This document shows, piece by piece, positions 1-9,914 of a stretch of 64,000 bases of DNA. The stretch lies in assembly GCA_023415335.1 (NCBI GenBank), contig JAEZLD010000048.1, positions 24,157 through 88,156 of the forward strand. Direction: 5' to 3'. The notes below the pieces were generated by a model. It was given only the letters and a program-made list of their open reading frames with translations. It ran no database searches and was not told the origin of the DNA. The position numbers and the translations under genes are program-made. Position 1 is the first letter of the stretch, and the number at the start of each line of letters is the position of its first letter. Origin of the DNA: Bacillota bacterium. GTDB lineage: Bacteria; Bacillota; Clostridia; Clostridiales; Caloramatoraceae.

Positions 1-15
1 ATATTCTTGCTACAT

Positions 16-627
16 TCATCTGTCCACCTTGAAAGTCAAATAAGCAGCAAGTTCTTGTCTCTCGCCATTAATCACTTTGCCACCAAGGCCAATCTCATCG
101 CCTTCTTGCAATGCGGTCGGTACATCATTGTCAATGGGCTTATCGTTTACAAATGTTCTGTTTGTGGCACTCAGGTTTTCAATAAAAACCTTTCCAGCAA
201 CTATCGTCAATTTTGCGTGCTGACGACTAACATATGAACGCTGTTTCAAATAGTCCTTCAATTCGGCTTCCCGGCCTATAATCACAACTGGCGTATCAAA
301 AGATTGAGAAAAATCACCACTAATTGAATCTAAAGAATATGAAAACTTCTTCTCTTCATGTTTCGTAGGCCGAATATCTGAAATATCCTCTCCACATGTT
401 TTACATTTTCGAGCTTGTGGAGGATTAATCGCACCACATTCACAAACTCTCGCCAAAGTTCCTTGCGATGCTGGTGGTTCTGTGGGAAGTTCCTTTTGAG
501 CCTCTTCAAGAGCAGCATCCACAATACGAACTCCTGTTAGATCACATTCACACTTTCGACACTCTAGCAAAACAGGCAGGTTGTTCTCACCACAGGAAGG
601 GCAAACTTTATATTTCTCCAAAGCCAT
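16..627 (-). CDS. Zinc-ribbon / FHA-domain protein of the helicase-kinase cassette
   Basis: A 203-residue protein with two four-cysteine zinc ribbons (C9/C12/C23/C26 and C62/C64/C75/C78) followed by a forkhead-associated domain from about residue 110 to 195. The FHA hallmarks are visible: GRE at 118-120, SRQH at 134-137, N151 and N156, and a TFVN strand at 158-161. FHA domains bind phosphothreonine, so this is a likely reader for the Hanks-type kinase two genes upstream (inference). The start codon overlaps the stop of the preceding gene by one base (TAATG), which indicates translational coupling. The gene ends 15 bases from the window edge, so further cassette genes may lie outside. The zinc ribbons could bind nucleic acid or protein; no catalytic domain is visible. 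Confidence 0.9.
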   Translation of the reverse strand: MALEKYKVCPSCGENNLPVLLECRKCECDLTGVRIVDAALEEAQKELPTEPPASQGTLARVCECGAINPPQARKCKTCGEDISDIRPTKHEEKKFSYSLDSISGDFSQSFDTPVVIIGREAELKDYLKQRSYVSRQHAKLTIVAGKVFIENLSATNRTFVNDKPIDNDVPTALQEGDEIGLGGKVINGERQELAAYLTFKVDR

Positions 628-1985
628 TACTCATTCTCCCTTCGCATTGTTTTTGTGGCAGAACGCTTTTTCCTTCTTCTCGTTGCCATTTCAGTAATTT
701 GTTTACTACTGTGAATTTGATAATCGTTTACATTAATGATTGCTGCATATTCTGCAGCAGGAGGCGACATTTCAATACGCGTTCCCACAATGACGCCCTT
801 TTCCTTTAGTCTTCTTTCAATCTCTGCAAACTCACCGCAAAAGGTTTCCATATCTTCCGTTAATTCTCCCACCTCTTCTTCATTGGGGAGCCGGTCTTCA
901 TGAGCTATGCCACCAAGTTCCATTGCTATTTGACCATCCGAAGAAAAGGTGACATTGACGGCAGTACCTTCATCAAAAGAATACAATTCATTTCTAAATT
1001 TCTTTCCGCTTTTCTTCTTTACTTCGCGGGAACCCAACAGTTCATATCCCATTTCGGAAAGAACCTCTTCCACACAATCACTGATATATTCCTGTTCGCG
1101 CTGTTTGACCGCTAACAACTCTATCCTTTCAACTTCTTTTTCTATTGTTTCAATCTCTGCAGATCTAAACAAATCAACATTGGACTGGACTCCGGTCAAT
1201 TGACAAAGCACCTCATATCTATCAAGGAGATCTTTACGCAACTTTTCTTCTTCTTTTTTCTGCTCCTTGATAAGAGAACTTTTCGCTTCGAGAGCTCTAA
1301 TAGTTAAACTAGAGAAGGTATGTAGATAATCTATGGACACAATACGCCCAAGCGAATTCATTGCCTCCCCAATCTCTTCTTTCAAAGAATTAGGACATTC
1401 TTTATCAAGAAACATTGCCTTCAACTTTGCTTCCAGCTCAGTTCGCTCCGTCTCCAAAGCATCCACTTCAACTGGAGCGCTGAAGTCCAAATAAACATAT
1501 GCTGCAAGGTCCTCCGCTATACTATCTTGTGCCGTATTTTCAAGTTTTTCCACAACAACAGTAGCTTGCTGGATTGGTTTCTCTATCTCTTTTTGTAGAG
1601 CTTCAACATTCTGCTTAATCTTCCTGATCGCAGCAAGCTGTTGTTTTTTCTCAGCAAGAGCTTCCTCGCTAATTTGATATTTTTCACTCAAATGAGGTCG
1701 ATGAGATTGAAGATCCATAAGCAATTCGGTTGACTCCTTCTCTATGACACCCAGCATTTCTTGCAAGGACGCCACACAGTTACCATCAACCTCACAGCGC
1801 TCATTCAAAAGTTTTAGCCGTGTGAGCAACTCCTCGATAGTTCCTCTACATCCTAATATGTATGAAACACCTAACTCAATTTGATTAGCACACGATATGC
1901 TTTGCTGTTCACAGCGCATTTGTCCGTTGACATTAGCCCGTGCCCAGCCAGATAATTCATAAACAGATATTTTAGGACCACTCAT
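627..1985 (-). CDS. Coiled-coil protein with MSGPK N-terminus (unknown function)
   Basis: A protein of about 452 residues that I cannot assign to a characterised family. It begins MSGPKISVYELSGWARANV; this MSGPK-x-S-x-Y-x-L opening looks like a conserved signature. The middle (roughly 85-160 and 235-310) is rich in Glu/Lys/Leu with heptad-like spacing and predicts long coiled coils. The last third is a more globular alpha/beta segment, followed by a very basic tail (ATRRRKKRSATK). The start at 1985 has a good GAGGTGA ribosome site; an in-frame GTG at 1994 lies inside that site and is rejected. It sits 19 bases after the kinase and overlaps the FHA gene by one base, so it probably acts in the same complex as scaffold, adaptor or kinase substrate (inference). 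Confidence 0.8.
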   Translation of the reverse strand: MSGPKISVYELSGWARANVNGQMRCEQQSISCANQIELGVSYILGCRGTIEELLTRLKLLNERCEVDGNCVASLQEMLGVIEKESTELLMDLQSHRPHLSEKYQISEEALAEKKQQLAAIRKIKQNVEALQKEIEKPIQQATVVVEKLENTAQDSIAEDLAAYVYLDFSAPVEVDALETERTELEAKLKAMFLDKECPNSLKEEIGEAMNSLGRIVSIDYLHTFSSLTIRALEAKSSLIKEQKKEEEKLRKDLLDRYEVLCQLTGVQSNVDLFRSAEIETIEKEVERIELLAVKQREQEYISDCVEEVLSEMGYELLGSREVKKKSGKKFRNELYSFDEGTAVNVTFSSDGQIAMELGGIAHEDRLPNEEEVGELTEDMETFCGEFAEIERRLKEKGVIVGTRIEMSPPAAEYAAIINVNDYQIHSSKQITEMATRRRKKRSATKTMRRENE

Positions 1986-2004
1986 CCAAATCACCTCAAC
2001 TCAA

Positions 2005-3696
2005 CTATTCATTCATCAACATTCGCCACTTATCAATTTCTTTCTTCTTGCCAATCGCAATTAGCCATGTCTCAAGCTGCACATCTAAATTGCCATCATA
2101 ATCAACAAGTCTATGACATAAGGTCTCAAATTTATCGAAAGACAAATCCAAACACTCTCTCATGTATCCTGCCAGTTCGCCAACTGTACGGAACTGCTGG
2201 TTATCCAGCAGCAATAATTTTTGTCCTGACAAGGTATATGCCATATAATAATAGGTGCGAAGCAAATCCGAATGTTTGCCTTTCTCTAATACATAAGAAT
2301 CTTCAATGGCTGCCGTAGCCTTTTTAAGAGCTTCATTCTTTGGAGACACCTGCATTACATACTGAGTTAAAAGTTTTTCATTCAAAACGCTTTCATAATA
2401 CTTGTACTGAGATTTATCGTGTTTCCAAAGCTTTTCGAGAACATCTCGGCCAAATGCGGGAAGACTTTCATACACTTCACCCTTCCAATAGAAGCCCTTC
2501 AATTTCGGGTTCAAGCGATACAGCAGTTTCCAAAAAATAATATCATCTTTTCCATTAGAGCGGCTGGCTTCCTCTTCAGCTTCCATGCATTTTTTCGCTG
2601 CCTCTTGATCAAAAACTCGAAAATGTGCTGATAAAAGGCCTCGGAAAAGATGTTTCTTTCCTTCGTTCCAGTTCTTTGCCAGAGACGCAGCAAGCCCTTC
2701 TATGCTGGTTATTTCTTCGTTTAGGAAATGGTAAATAGGCATATTTCCTTTGCCTACATTTCCAATTCCTTCACCAGGGATGATAAGGCTTTCACCGTTG
2801 ATCCACTTTACAACCTCTTCGTATGTCCAGCGGCGATTTGGATTGTTTTTGTTTTTGCGATAACTGATATCATAATATGTCAATGCAGAAATAAAATCTT
2901 GCAAAAGCACGGGCATGCTTTCCGGAAACGGTATTCTTTGAACGGATACATATTGTTCAATCTCTTCCGGTTGCATATTTGCATATGGAGTATATCCACA
3001 AAAAAGCTCAAACAGCGTTATGCCAAAAGAGTAATAGTCAGATCCCTCATAAAAAATATTCTTAAAAGTCTCTGGTGCTGAATACTCAGGTGTCATGCCT
3101 GTTTTCGTCACAAGAAGAGTATGTTTATCATCAACAGCGGAACTGATTCCAAAATCGATAATGGACACAGTTTTACCATCATCATTTAACATAATATTAG
3201 ATGGTTTAAGATCTTTGTGAATAATTCCTGCCTGATGGATCGCATGTAGCCCCTCATTAATGTTGGGAATAATACTTTCAACCAATTCCTCATAGTTAAA
3301 TGTTTTTCCTTGCAAACTTCCATTTTTGTAGTAAGGAATAATTTCTACAGGAAAACCATTATGTTTTGCTGTTTCATGAAGCTTTGCAACATAAGGTGAA
3401 TTGATGCTCAGTAACGCCTTAATCACATCTTCCTTGATTGCGAATTTCCTCTTGTAAATCTTCGCAATATACTTTTTCCCATCATTCGAGCAAATATACA
3501 AATCAGCTTCTCCAGAGGCAACCTCCAATCGTTCTTCAATTGTATACTTGTCGCAAATTATTGTTCCGCGATCAATCAAATCCTCTTGTCTACTGATAGA
3601 GTCGATTTGATTGCCATACTGCTGGACGAGCTCTGAATTAATCGCAGTCGGTGCTGATTCTATGATATTAGGATTAATTACTGTACGATTATCCAC
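2005..3696 (-). CDS. Hanks-type serine/threonine protein kinase with C-terminal helical domain
   Basis: A 563-residue soluble protein. The kinase domain spans about residues 50-310. Visible motifs are the ATP-binding lysine in YIAKIYK (K79), the catalytic loop HKDLKPSN (H160, D162; the usual HRD is HKD), the DFG motif at 181-183, the APE motif at 207-209, and D220 in SDYYSFG. All residues needed for catalysis look present. The C-terminal 250 residues are mostly helical and match no domain I recognise; there is no transmembrane segment or PASTA repeat, so this is not a PknB/PrkC wall sensor. The start is GTG with a GGAGG site placed inside the last codons of the helicase gene. Its position between the helicase/nuclease and the coiled-coil/FHA genes suggests it phosphorylates cassette partners. 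Confidence 0.92.
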   Translation of the reverse strand: MDNRTVINPNIIESAPTAINSELVQQYGNQIDSISRQEDLIDRGTIICDKYTIEERLEVASGEADLYICSNDGKKYIAKIYKRKFAIKEDVIKALLSINSPYVAKLHETAKHNGFPVEIIPYYKNGSLQGKTFNYEELVESIIPNINEGLHAIHQAGIIHKDLKPSNIMLNDDGKTVSIIDFGISSAVDDKHTLLVTKTGMTPEYSAPETFKNIFYEGSDYYSFGITLFELFCGYTPYANMQPEEIEQYVSVQRIPFPESMPVLLQDFISALTYYDISYRKNKNNPNRRWTYEEVVKWINGESLIIPGEGIGNVGKGNMPIYHFLNEEITSIEGLAASLAKNWNEGKKHLFRGLLSAHFRVFDQEAAKKCMEAEEEASRSNGKDDIIFWKLLYRLNPKLKGFYWKGEVYESLPAFGRDVLEKLWKHDKSQYKYYESVLNEKLLTQYVMQVSPKNEALKKATAAIEDSYVLEKGKHSDLLRTYYYMAYTLSGQKLLLLDNQQFRTVGELAGYMRECLDLSFDKFETLCHRLVDYDGNLDVQLETWLIAIGKKKEIDKWRMLMNE

Positions 3697-3698
3697 CT

Positions 3699-6600
3699 TT
3701 AAACACCTCCAACCACAGTAACCTTATCGTCGATTACATTAATTTTCTCATTTGCAATCAGTTTTTCAAGAGCTCTTGCCATTGCTACATTGATTTTCTC
3801 ACCGCGTCTTGAATATCCAATTGCCCTTGTTGTTTCTTCAATGAGTGCTTTTGTGCTAAGTCCAAATGTGTTAGAAGCAACAGCTATCATAGCAAGCCCC
3901 AATTCATCTGTAGAAATAAGGTTAATCGCTCTTTGATTGTATCCATCCTCAGGAATACGCACTTTGAGATTATCAAAACCTTTAAGGGTGACAAAATCAT
4001 CTTTAATCTCCAGCCGTTGTCTGCCCGCTGTGGTATTCATTGCCATATCAACCATGCGACGCACCAGACTCGTTACCTTTTGATTACCAAAAGCACCCGC
4101 CATTCTCTGGTACAACAAATCCTTATGTATCGGCTGCTCAATACCGACAATATAAACTATCCTTGTTAATACTTCGGTCATATTGTCGTATGTGTTTGGC
4201 ATTGGTGCATCCCACCAATTGGCCTCCACATAGCGTTCAAATCCATACGGATTATCCTCGTCGCAATTAATGCCACCACGGTTTTGTGTACCTTTATAAG
4301 ATTCCTCCGTAACTTCTTCAACCATACTAGACAAATCTTCTTGCAATAATTTCTTCTGCTCAGGTTCTTCAATTTTAACAGCAGTATGTTCGGATGCATC
4401 CTGTATAAACGAGAGGAGTTTAGCTCCTTCCACCTCGGGATTAATATACCACTCTGCAGACCATACTCTGTACATATTCCAACCCATGGAATTCAGCACA
4501 GATCTTCTCAGATGATCTCTATCTCGTGCTGTATGAGCAGAAACATAAGAGTAACCATCACACTCAATACCTGCAATATATTTGTCTTCATCGTTACGAT
4601 CCACAACGGCAATATCAATACGATAACCAGAACAACCAACATACTTTTTGATAGTATATCCATTCTTTTCTACAAATTCCCCAACCATATCGACAAAGCG
4701 ATCCTGCCCTTGTACATTTCTAGACGAGGCTAACGCAACTGCGCCATTCATAGCAAACTCAATGTACGAGCGTAACATTCTGATGCCTTCTGATTCTGTT
4801 CTGGAAAGATCAATATCGGAAGGAAGAATAGAACTAATAAGCTTTATGTTTCGCTTTGCTCTAGTAATCGCAACATTTAGTCTTCGCTCACCGCCTTGGT
4901 GTCCAAGAGGGCCAAATCGCATGTGCATCGGGCGCCCAGATTCCTTTTGATCCTTTGTTTGCGCATAACAAATACTAAAGAAAATCGTGTCGCGTTCATC
5001 GCCCTGAACATTTTCCAGATTCTTTACAAAGAACTCTTCTTCATTACCTTCCTTGAAGAAGAATTCATATTCCGGATTTTGCTCTCTAAACCGCTGCACT
5101 TCCAAAGAAATCTGTTGCTGTTGCTTTTCGCTGAAGGCAATGATTCCCAGGGATCTGTCCGGATGCTTATCAATATGCTTCTTGATTAATTCAACACACC
5201 GCTTAGCCTCTGCAACATTACAGTTTCTACCGCCGCCTTCATAATATCCATCTTCAACATATTCGAACTCAACACCACAATCCTCTTCGTGTTCCACGCT
5301 ACTTGGGAAAGTGACCAATTCATTCTTGTATATCTCTTGATTAGAAAAGGCAATGAGATGCTCGTGCTTGCTTCTATAATGCCAAAGCAATGTACGATTT
5401 GGCAGCACACTTGCGGTTTCTTCCAGAATAGAATCGTAAACAATATCTTCGTATTCATCATCAGAATCAAAAGCGTCGGAATCATTGCTTGTACTCGTAG
5501 CAAAGAAATTTGTAGGAGGCAACTGTTTTGTATCACCAGCAATGATAACCTGCTTTCCTCTGAAAATAGCACCAATTGCATCTTGTGGGAATATCTGTGA
5601 AGCCTCATCAAAAATAACCATATCAAATTGGTAGGAGTCTGCTTCAAGGAAATAAGCCACAGACAAAGGGGACATCATCAAACATGGTTTTAATGTCAGC
5701 AACAAATTGGGAATTGATCTAAAGAGCATTCTCAAAGGCATAATGCGACGCTTTTTTCCCATTTCTCTTTGAAGCACCTGCAACTCATCTTTTGCTGTTG
5801 TGACTCTGTTGGTATCAGGAAATCTGCTAATTATTTTCTCGCGGATTCTCATCTGTGCAACAGATAGCTGCTTAGTATCCAATTCCACAAAGCGTTCCAG
5901 CTTCGCCTCTTGAGTTCTTCTACGGAAACTTTGGACAGCCGGAGATTTATCCATTGCCATAGTAATCCAGAGTTTATAAAACTGTTTTTCAAAACAAGCC
6001 TTAATTTCACTTGCCGGAACTACACCTTCGGAAATCAAATCAACATATTTCTTTAGTCCTGCATTAACACACTCAGCAGTTGTTTCTCGATAATCAATCC
6101 ACTGGTCCAAAGAATTGACATTGCTTCGGCAAGCAGAAACTTTCTCATTGATTCTTGCAATTTCACTTTGTTGCAAGGAAGCTCCATATTCAAACAACGA
6201 AGCAAAGTAGCTAATAGGCTCTTCTACTGGAGCAAGAAGAAGTCTTATATCTGTAGTTGCAGCTTCCAGATTGTTTCTTTCCGCTTCACTATTACAGTAT
6301 GTACGGATAAATCCGGGCGCAGCAATGCTGAAGCTGTTGTTTTCAAACAAAGAATTCACAGCTTCAATATCATCAATTAGTTCTGCCCACTTAGTGTCAA
6401 TTCCAGCATAGCGCTCTCCAAACAAAAACACTAAGCTGTCTTCATTTTGTGCCAGTGACAGTCTATAGTTTCTTGCACTATTAGCCGTATTAATGTTTTC
6501 AACAAGCTCTGCCATTGCATCTTCGCAGGTGGCAAATCTCCGTATATATTCAACGGAAGAATTCAGTCCATTAGTATGCTTGCTCAAGAACAGAATCCTC

Positions 6601-9600
6601 TGTAGTATTTCGTCATTCGTAGTTGCAAAAACAGGATCCTTAAAGTCTGAGGAAATATTATTGAGTTTAACAGAAAGTGAATCTAGCCTTTCCTCTAAAA
6701 GTACACTTACAGCAGATGCAATCTGTTCTAATTGGTCAGAATGAACATCCTTATTGCTTAAGATATTAATAAGAACTTCGGGCACTCCAGTTTCTCCAAA
6801 GCAATTCTTCAACTTTCGGACCATATCAAAGGCATCTAACAAGCTTTGCCACGGGGTATCCACATCATCATAACGTGAACCCAAAACCACATCAAAACGA
6901 TGCTTATTTTCTTCAAACCATAGCTGTTCTGCTTTGAATGCCTTGATTTGCTGTAGCAGGGAAATAATCATTGCATCATTGATTTTTCCACCGATTGTTC
7001 TGCAAACAGCTCGAATAGTTTTAATGTCCTCTTTGTATGCTGCTTTGAATATCTTAAAGAAATTCACATACTCTGTTTTGAAACGCAACAGCATTCCGTC
7101 AACATCGATTTTGAAGACATCTTCTTCCCATTGATCCAAAATAGCTTTTTTGATACCCAGGTATGTTTGTGCATGGGACTGTCCTTGGGTAATCAATTTT
7201 TTAGCCTCGGCTGCTATCTCGTCATTAAACCATTCACGCTTAACGGTATTTGTGTTAAGCACAGCCCTGGCAACAGCTCCTGTCTCTTTGATTGCATTGA
7301 AGTTTTCACCAAAATTGATACCTAACATAGATTTTATACATACATAAGCGTTATACACTTCATTCCATTCTTGTTCAAGTGAATTTGCGTATACTTTAAG
7401 CTGGCTAATGCCTCCAATAATGTCTGCTTCGGAAGACTTTTTATAGTTACCGCACTTTCTGATGTTGTCTAGTGATTCTCGGACAGAATCTATCCAAGCC
7501 TGTAAATCTTCATCCAAAATACTCTCCACAAACAAAGCTTTCACTTTGTCAAGGCATGCCAAATACTGCTGCTGTTTTTCTTTTTCTTCTACAGCAACAG
7601 TGCGAAGTTTATGACGCCGCTGGACCTGTGCCCATTCCTCAGGGAACAACGGAGCGACAACAAACATTTCCAAAAACTCCGCCATCTTTTTGGCCCCACT
7701 AAGGGTACGTTCTCCAGACAGGCCGAGACGGGCATGAATTTCATGTAGAGTGTCATTAAGCTTTGCAAGCTGGTCTTCGAGCAAGTGGGTTTTTTGTATA
7801 AAACTGTTTTTTAAGCTTTGACTTGCTTGGGTAATTGTTGTTCCGTTCCACGGATGTTCTTCTAGCTTCATTCCCAGCGCTAAAAGAGCTTTTTCCATAT
7901 TTGCAACACAATACATCATGGCATTATATTGGGAAGAAGTCACAGAATGAATATCGTCAATTTCAAACTGGATTTCCGGAACAGAATCCAAAATAGAATA
8001 TTTACCAAAGGCGGTATATAAGCTTTCTCCCAATGGTTCAATTTCACTGTGGAGCTCTTCTGCATATGCATTAAGATGTTTGCGATCATGGAAAAGTTCA
8101 TCCAGCTCTATAACAACAGAATCCTTAACTCTCTGGTGCGGAAGTTTTAGGTTGGCTCCAATGTTTTCCAGAATATCTTTTTTGTTTGCTTTGTGGCTAT
8201 GGAGAGCTAAGCAGAAATCCTCCAGTTGCACTTCAGTTAATCTCTTCAAAACAACTTGAAGGGCGGCGGCCTTTTCAGAAACAAACAAGATTTTCTTTCC
8301 ATCAGCCAATCCTTCGGCAATAATATTAGTAATTGTCTGACTCTTGCCTGTACCAGGAGGGCCTTGCATAACGAAGCTAACCCCCATCTTAGATAGTAAA
8401 ATTGCTTCTTGCTGACTTGAGTCTGCGTTAACCACTTGATACCAATCGCGGGGTGAAACATCATCAAAGGCAAAATTCTGATATGATGCAGGAATTTGAT
8501 TTGCTGAAGATACATCTCCCGCGATAGCCCTCAAAGTAGGACTACTCATCATTCGGGCACGGTGATTGTTGAGATCATGGTACATGCTGATCTTCAAAAA
8601 GGACAACAAACCCATGCTCACTTCACGGATAATTTTCCATCCTCGCTTGTCAACAATCTCTTCAATCTGCTGCAAATATTGCTGGATTGATGACTCATCC
8701 TTCAACTCAAATGTAGGCAAATCTAAACCATACTGCTCGTTGAACAAATAGTCCAGCGTAGGATTTACCTCAATTTCGTCATCATACCGACTCAGTGTGT
8801 ACGGAGAGTGTATGGATTCTAATCCAAGTGTTACCGGCATCATCAGTAATGGAGATTTGAGCCATGGAGAAGAATCCTTGCTATTTTCTTTCCACTCGAC
8901 AAAACCAAATGATATGTACAAAATGTTTGTACCTTGTTCATCCTTGGCTAACTTAGCTTTATTTCTTATATTGCGTAGTGTTCTTTGCCTTTCGACAATA
9001 GAGCCTTCCGTTTTAATGTCTCCAACATGAACAGGGAGAGGATAAGACAATGTTTCCAGCAACGAAAGAACAGAAAATGTTCTTAAATCCGAATCCTTAT
9101 CAATCGGTCTTTGGAATGTAAGTTCCTCTTCACCAATAGCCAATCTGTTAAACAGTTCAGAAAAACCCGGTTCAATAATCCGCAAAGTGGAAAGTTTTGT
9201 CTCTCGATAATTAATCATTCGATTGCGCTTACCAAGATCCAATAGCTGATGCTTCCAAAAATCAATTCGTTTATCTAATGTTTCCAGATCATCTGCTCTA
9301 ACATGGATACCATCCATTGCATCAGGAAGTTTTTTTCCATCAAAAGCATTTTCAACATGCTCAACACTTGCTTCTCCCCTCTGAGTTGACTCCACCGTTG
9401 ACGTTATTGTTTCAACTGGAGAATCATTTCTTACCACTCGTCCCTCTGGAGCAAAGTTTTCTGTTTTGCCTGCTTCGACAGCAGCCTGCTGCGTCTGAGT
9501 AGTAGACGCAGGAACTGGAGTAGATTCAACAGCTCGAACCGGAACCTGGTTTTGTTGTGCTCTCACTTCGTTTATCCTCTTTGCACTCAAATAATTCTCT

Positions 9601-9857
9601 TTGGCAGCATCGTTGTAAGATGCTGGGTTGGATGAATACCGGCTGAACGCTGATACCCATTGTGTATTCCCCAAAGTAGAGCAACGCGTAAAAGCGTTGT
9701 TGCAAACAGGACAAGTATGAGGTTTTGCCAAATTTATATAACTGTTATTAGAAAATCCATTAGCAATAATTTGTCTACTTATTCTTGCACAAATAGGGCA
9801 AATGACCGTAGGAACTCTTGAACCGTTTGAACAATTTAAGATGATTAAATCCACCAT
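3699..9857 (-). CDS. Giant DUF4011 - SF1 (UPF1-like) helicase - Vsr-like nuclease - DUF3320 protein
   Basis: A 2,052-residue multidomain protein. In order: an N-terminal zinc ribbon (C20, C23, C49, C52); a Ser/Thr/Gln-rich linker; a DUF4011 segment from about 195, with the characteristic WKHQLLDLGKRNRMINY; an SF1 helicase core with Walker A GPPGTGKS at 499-506, Walker B DEAS at 1417-1420, GDTKQLPP, YRSKHEH, NVQGDERDTI and the arginine-finger motif NVAITRAKRN near 1660; a Vsr/PD-(D/E)XK-like nuclease with D1748 (GYRIDIAVV) and ECDG at 1765-1768; and a DUF3320-type tail near 1870-1940. About 900 residues separate Walker A and B, mostly a helical insert. COG1112 helicases fused to Vsr-type nucleases are known from defence islands (Hhe; Mokosh has a related helicase plus kinase). 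It probably remodels or cuts foreign nucleic acid. A strong AGAGGTGATGAGG stretch precedes the ATG. Confidence 0.93.
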   Translation of the reverse strand: MVDLIILNCSNGSRVPTVICPICARISRQIIANGFSNNSYINLAKPHTCPVCNNAFTRCSTLGNTQWVSAFSRYSSNPASYNDAAKENYLSAKRINEVRAQQNQVPVRAVESTPVPASTTQTQQAAVEAGKTENFAPEGRVVRNDSPVETITSTVESTQRGEASVEHVENAFDGKKLPDAMDGIHVRADDLETLDKRIDFWKHQLLDLGKRNRMINYRETKLSTLRIIEPGFSELFNRLAIGEEELTFQRPIDKDSDLRTFSVLSLLETLSYPLPVHVGDIKTEGSIVERQRTLRNIRNKAKLAKDEQGTNILYISFGFVEWKENSKDSSPWLKSPLLMMPVTLGLESIHSPYTLSRYDDEIEVNPTLDYLFNEQYGLDLPTFELKDESSIQQYLQQIEEIVDKRGWKIIREVSMGLLSFLKISMYHDLNNHRARMMSSPTLRAIAGDVSSANQIPASYQNFAFDDVSPRDWYQVVNADSSQQEAILLSKMGVSFVMQGPPGTGKSQTITNIIAEGLADGKKILFVSEKAAALQVVLKRLTEVQLEDFCLALHSHKANKKDILENIGANLKLPHQRVKDSVVIELDELFHDRKHLNAYAEELHSEIEPLGESLYTAFGKYSILDSVPEIQFEIDDIHSVTSSQYNAMMYCVANMEKALLALGMKLEEHPWNGTTITQASQSLKNSFIQKTHLLEDQLAKLNDTLHEIHARLGLSGERTLSGAKKMAEFLEMFVVAPLFPEEWAQVQRRHKLRTVAVEEKEKQQQYLACLDKVKALFVESILDEDLQAWIDSVRESLDNIRKCGNYKKSSEADIIGGISQLKVYANSLEQEWNEVYNAYVCIKSMLGINFGENFNAIKETGAVARAVLNTNTVKREWFNDEIAAEAKKLITQGQSHAQTYLGIKKAILDQWEEDVFKIDVDGMLLRFKTEYVNFFKIFKAAYKEDIKTIRAVCRTIGGKINDAMIISLLQQIKAFKAEQLWFEENKHRFDVVLGSRYDDVDTPWQSLLDAFDMVRKLKNCFGETGVPEVLINILSNKDVHSDQLEQIASAVSVLLEERLDSLSVKLNNISSDFKDPVFATTNDEILQRILFLSKHTNGLNSSVEYIRRFATCEDAMAELVENINTANSARNYRLSLAQNEDSLVFLFGERYAGIDTKWAELIDDIEAVNSLFENNSFSIAAPGFIRTYCNSEAERNNLEAATTDIRLLLAPVEEPISYFASLFEYGASLQQSEIARINEKVSACRSNVNSLDQWIDYRETTAECVNAGLKKYVDLISEGVVPASEIKACFEKQFYKLWITMAMDKSPAVQSFRRRTQEAKLERFVELDTKQLSVAQMRIREKIISRFPDTNRVTTAKDELQVLQREMGKKRRIMPLRMLFRSIPNLLLTLKPCLMMSPLSVAYFLEADSYQFDMVIFDEASQIFPQDAIGAIFRGKQVIIAGDTKQLPPTNFFATSTSNDSDAFDSDDEYEDIVYDSILEETASVLPNRTLLWHYRSKHEHLIAFSNQEIYKNELVTFPSSVEHEEDCGVEFEYVEDGYYEGGGRNCNVAEAKRCVELIKKHIDKHPDRSLGIIAFSEKQQQQISLEVQRFREQNPEYEFFFKEGNEEEFFVKNLENVQGDERDTIFFSICYAQTKDQKESGRPMHMRFGPLGHQGGERRLNVAITRAKRNIKLISSILPSDIDLSRTESEGIRMLRSYIEFAMNGAVALASSRNVQGQDRFVDMVGEFVEKNGYTIKKYVGCSGYRIDIAVVDRNDEDKYIAGIECDGYSYVSAHTARDRDHLRRSVLNSMGWNMYRVWSAEWYINPEVEGAKLLSFIQDASEHTAVKIEEPEQKKLLQEDLSSMVEEVTEESYKGTQNRGGINCDEDNPYGFERYVEANWWDAPMPNTYDNMTEVLTRIVYIVGIEQPIHKDLLYQRMAGAFGNQKVTSLVRRMVDMAMNTTAGRQRLEIKDDFVTLKGFDNLKVRIPEDGYNQRAINLISTDELGLAMIAVASNTFGLSTKALIEETTRAIGYSRRGEKINVAMARALEKLIANEKINVIDDKVTVVGGV

Positions 9858-9914
9858 ATTAATACCTCATCACCTCTAAAAAAATGGTTCTTATTGTTGT
9901 AATCAATCAGAAAA

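Noticed and set aside
3699..9857. Assigning the helicase cassette directly to Mokosh
   Set aside because: Mokosh as I know it has kinase-helicase plus a PLD nuclease; here the nuclease is Vsr-like and FHA and coiled-coil genes are added, so the name would be misleading without a search.
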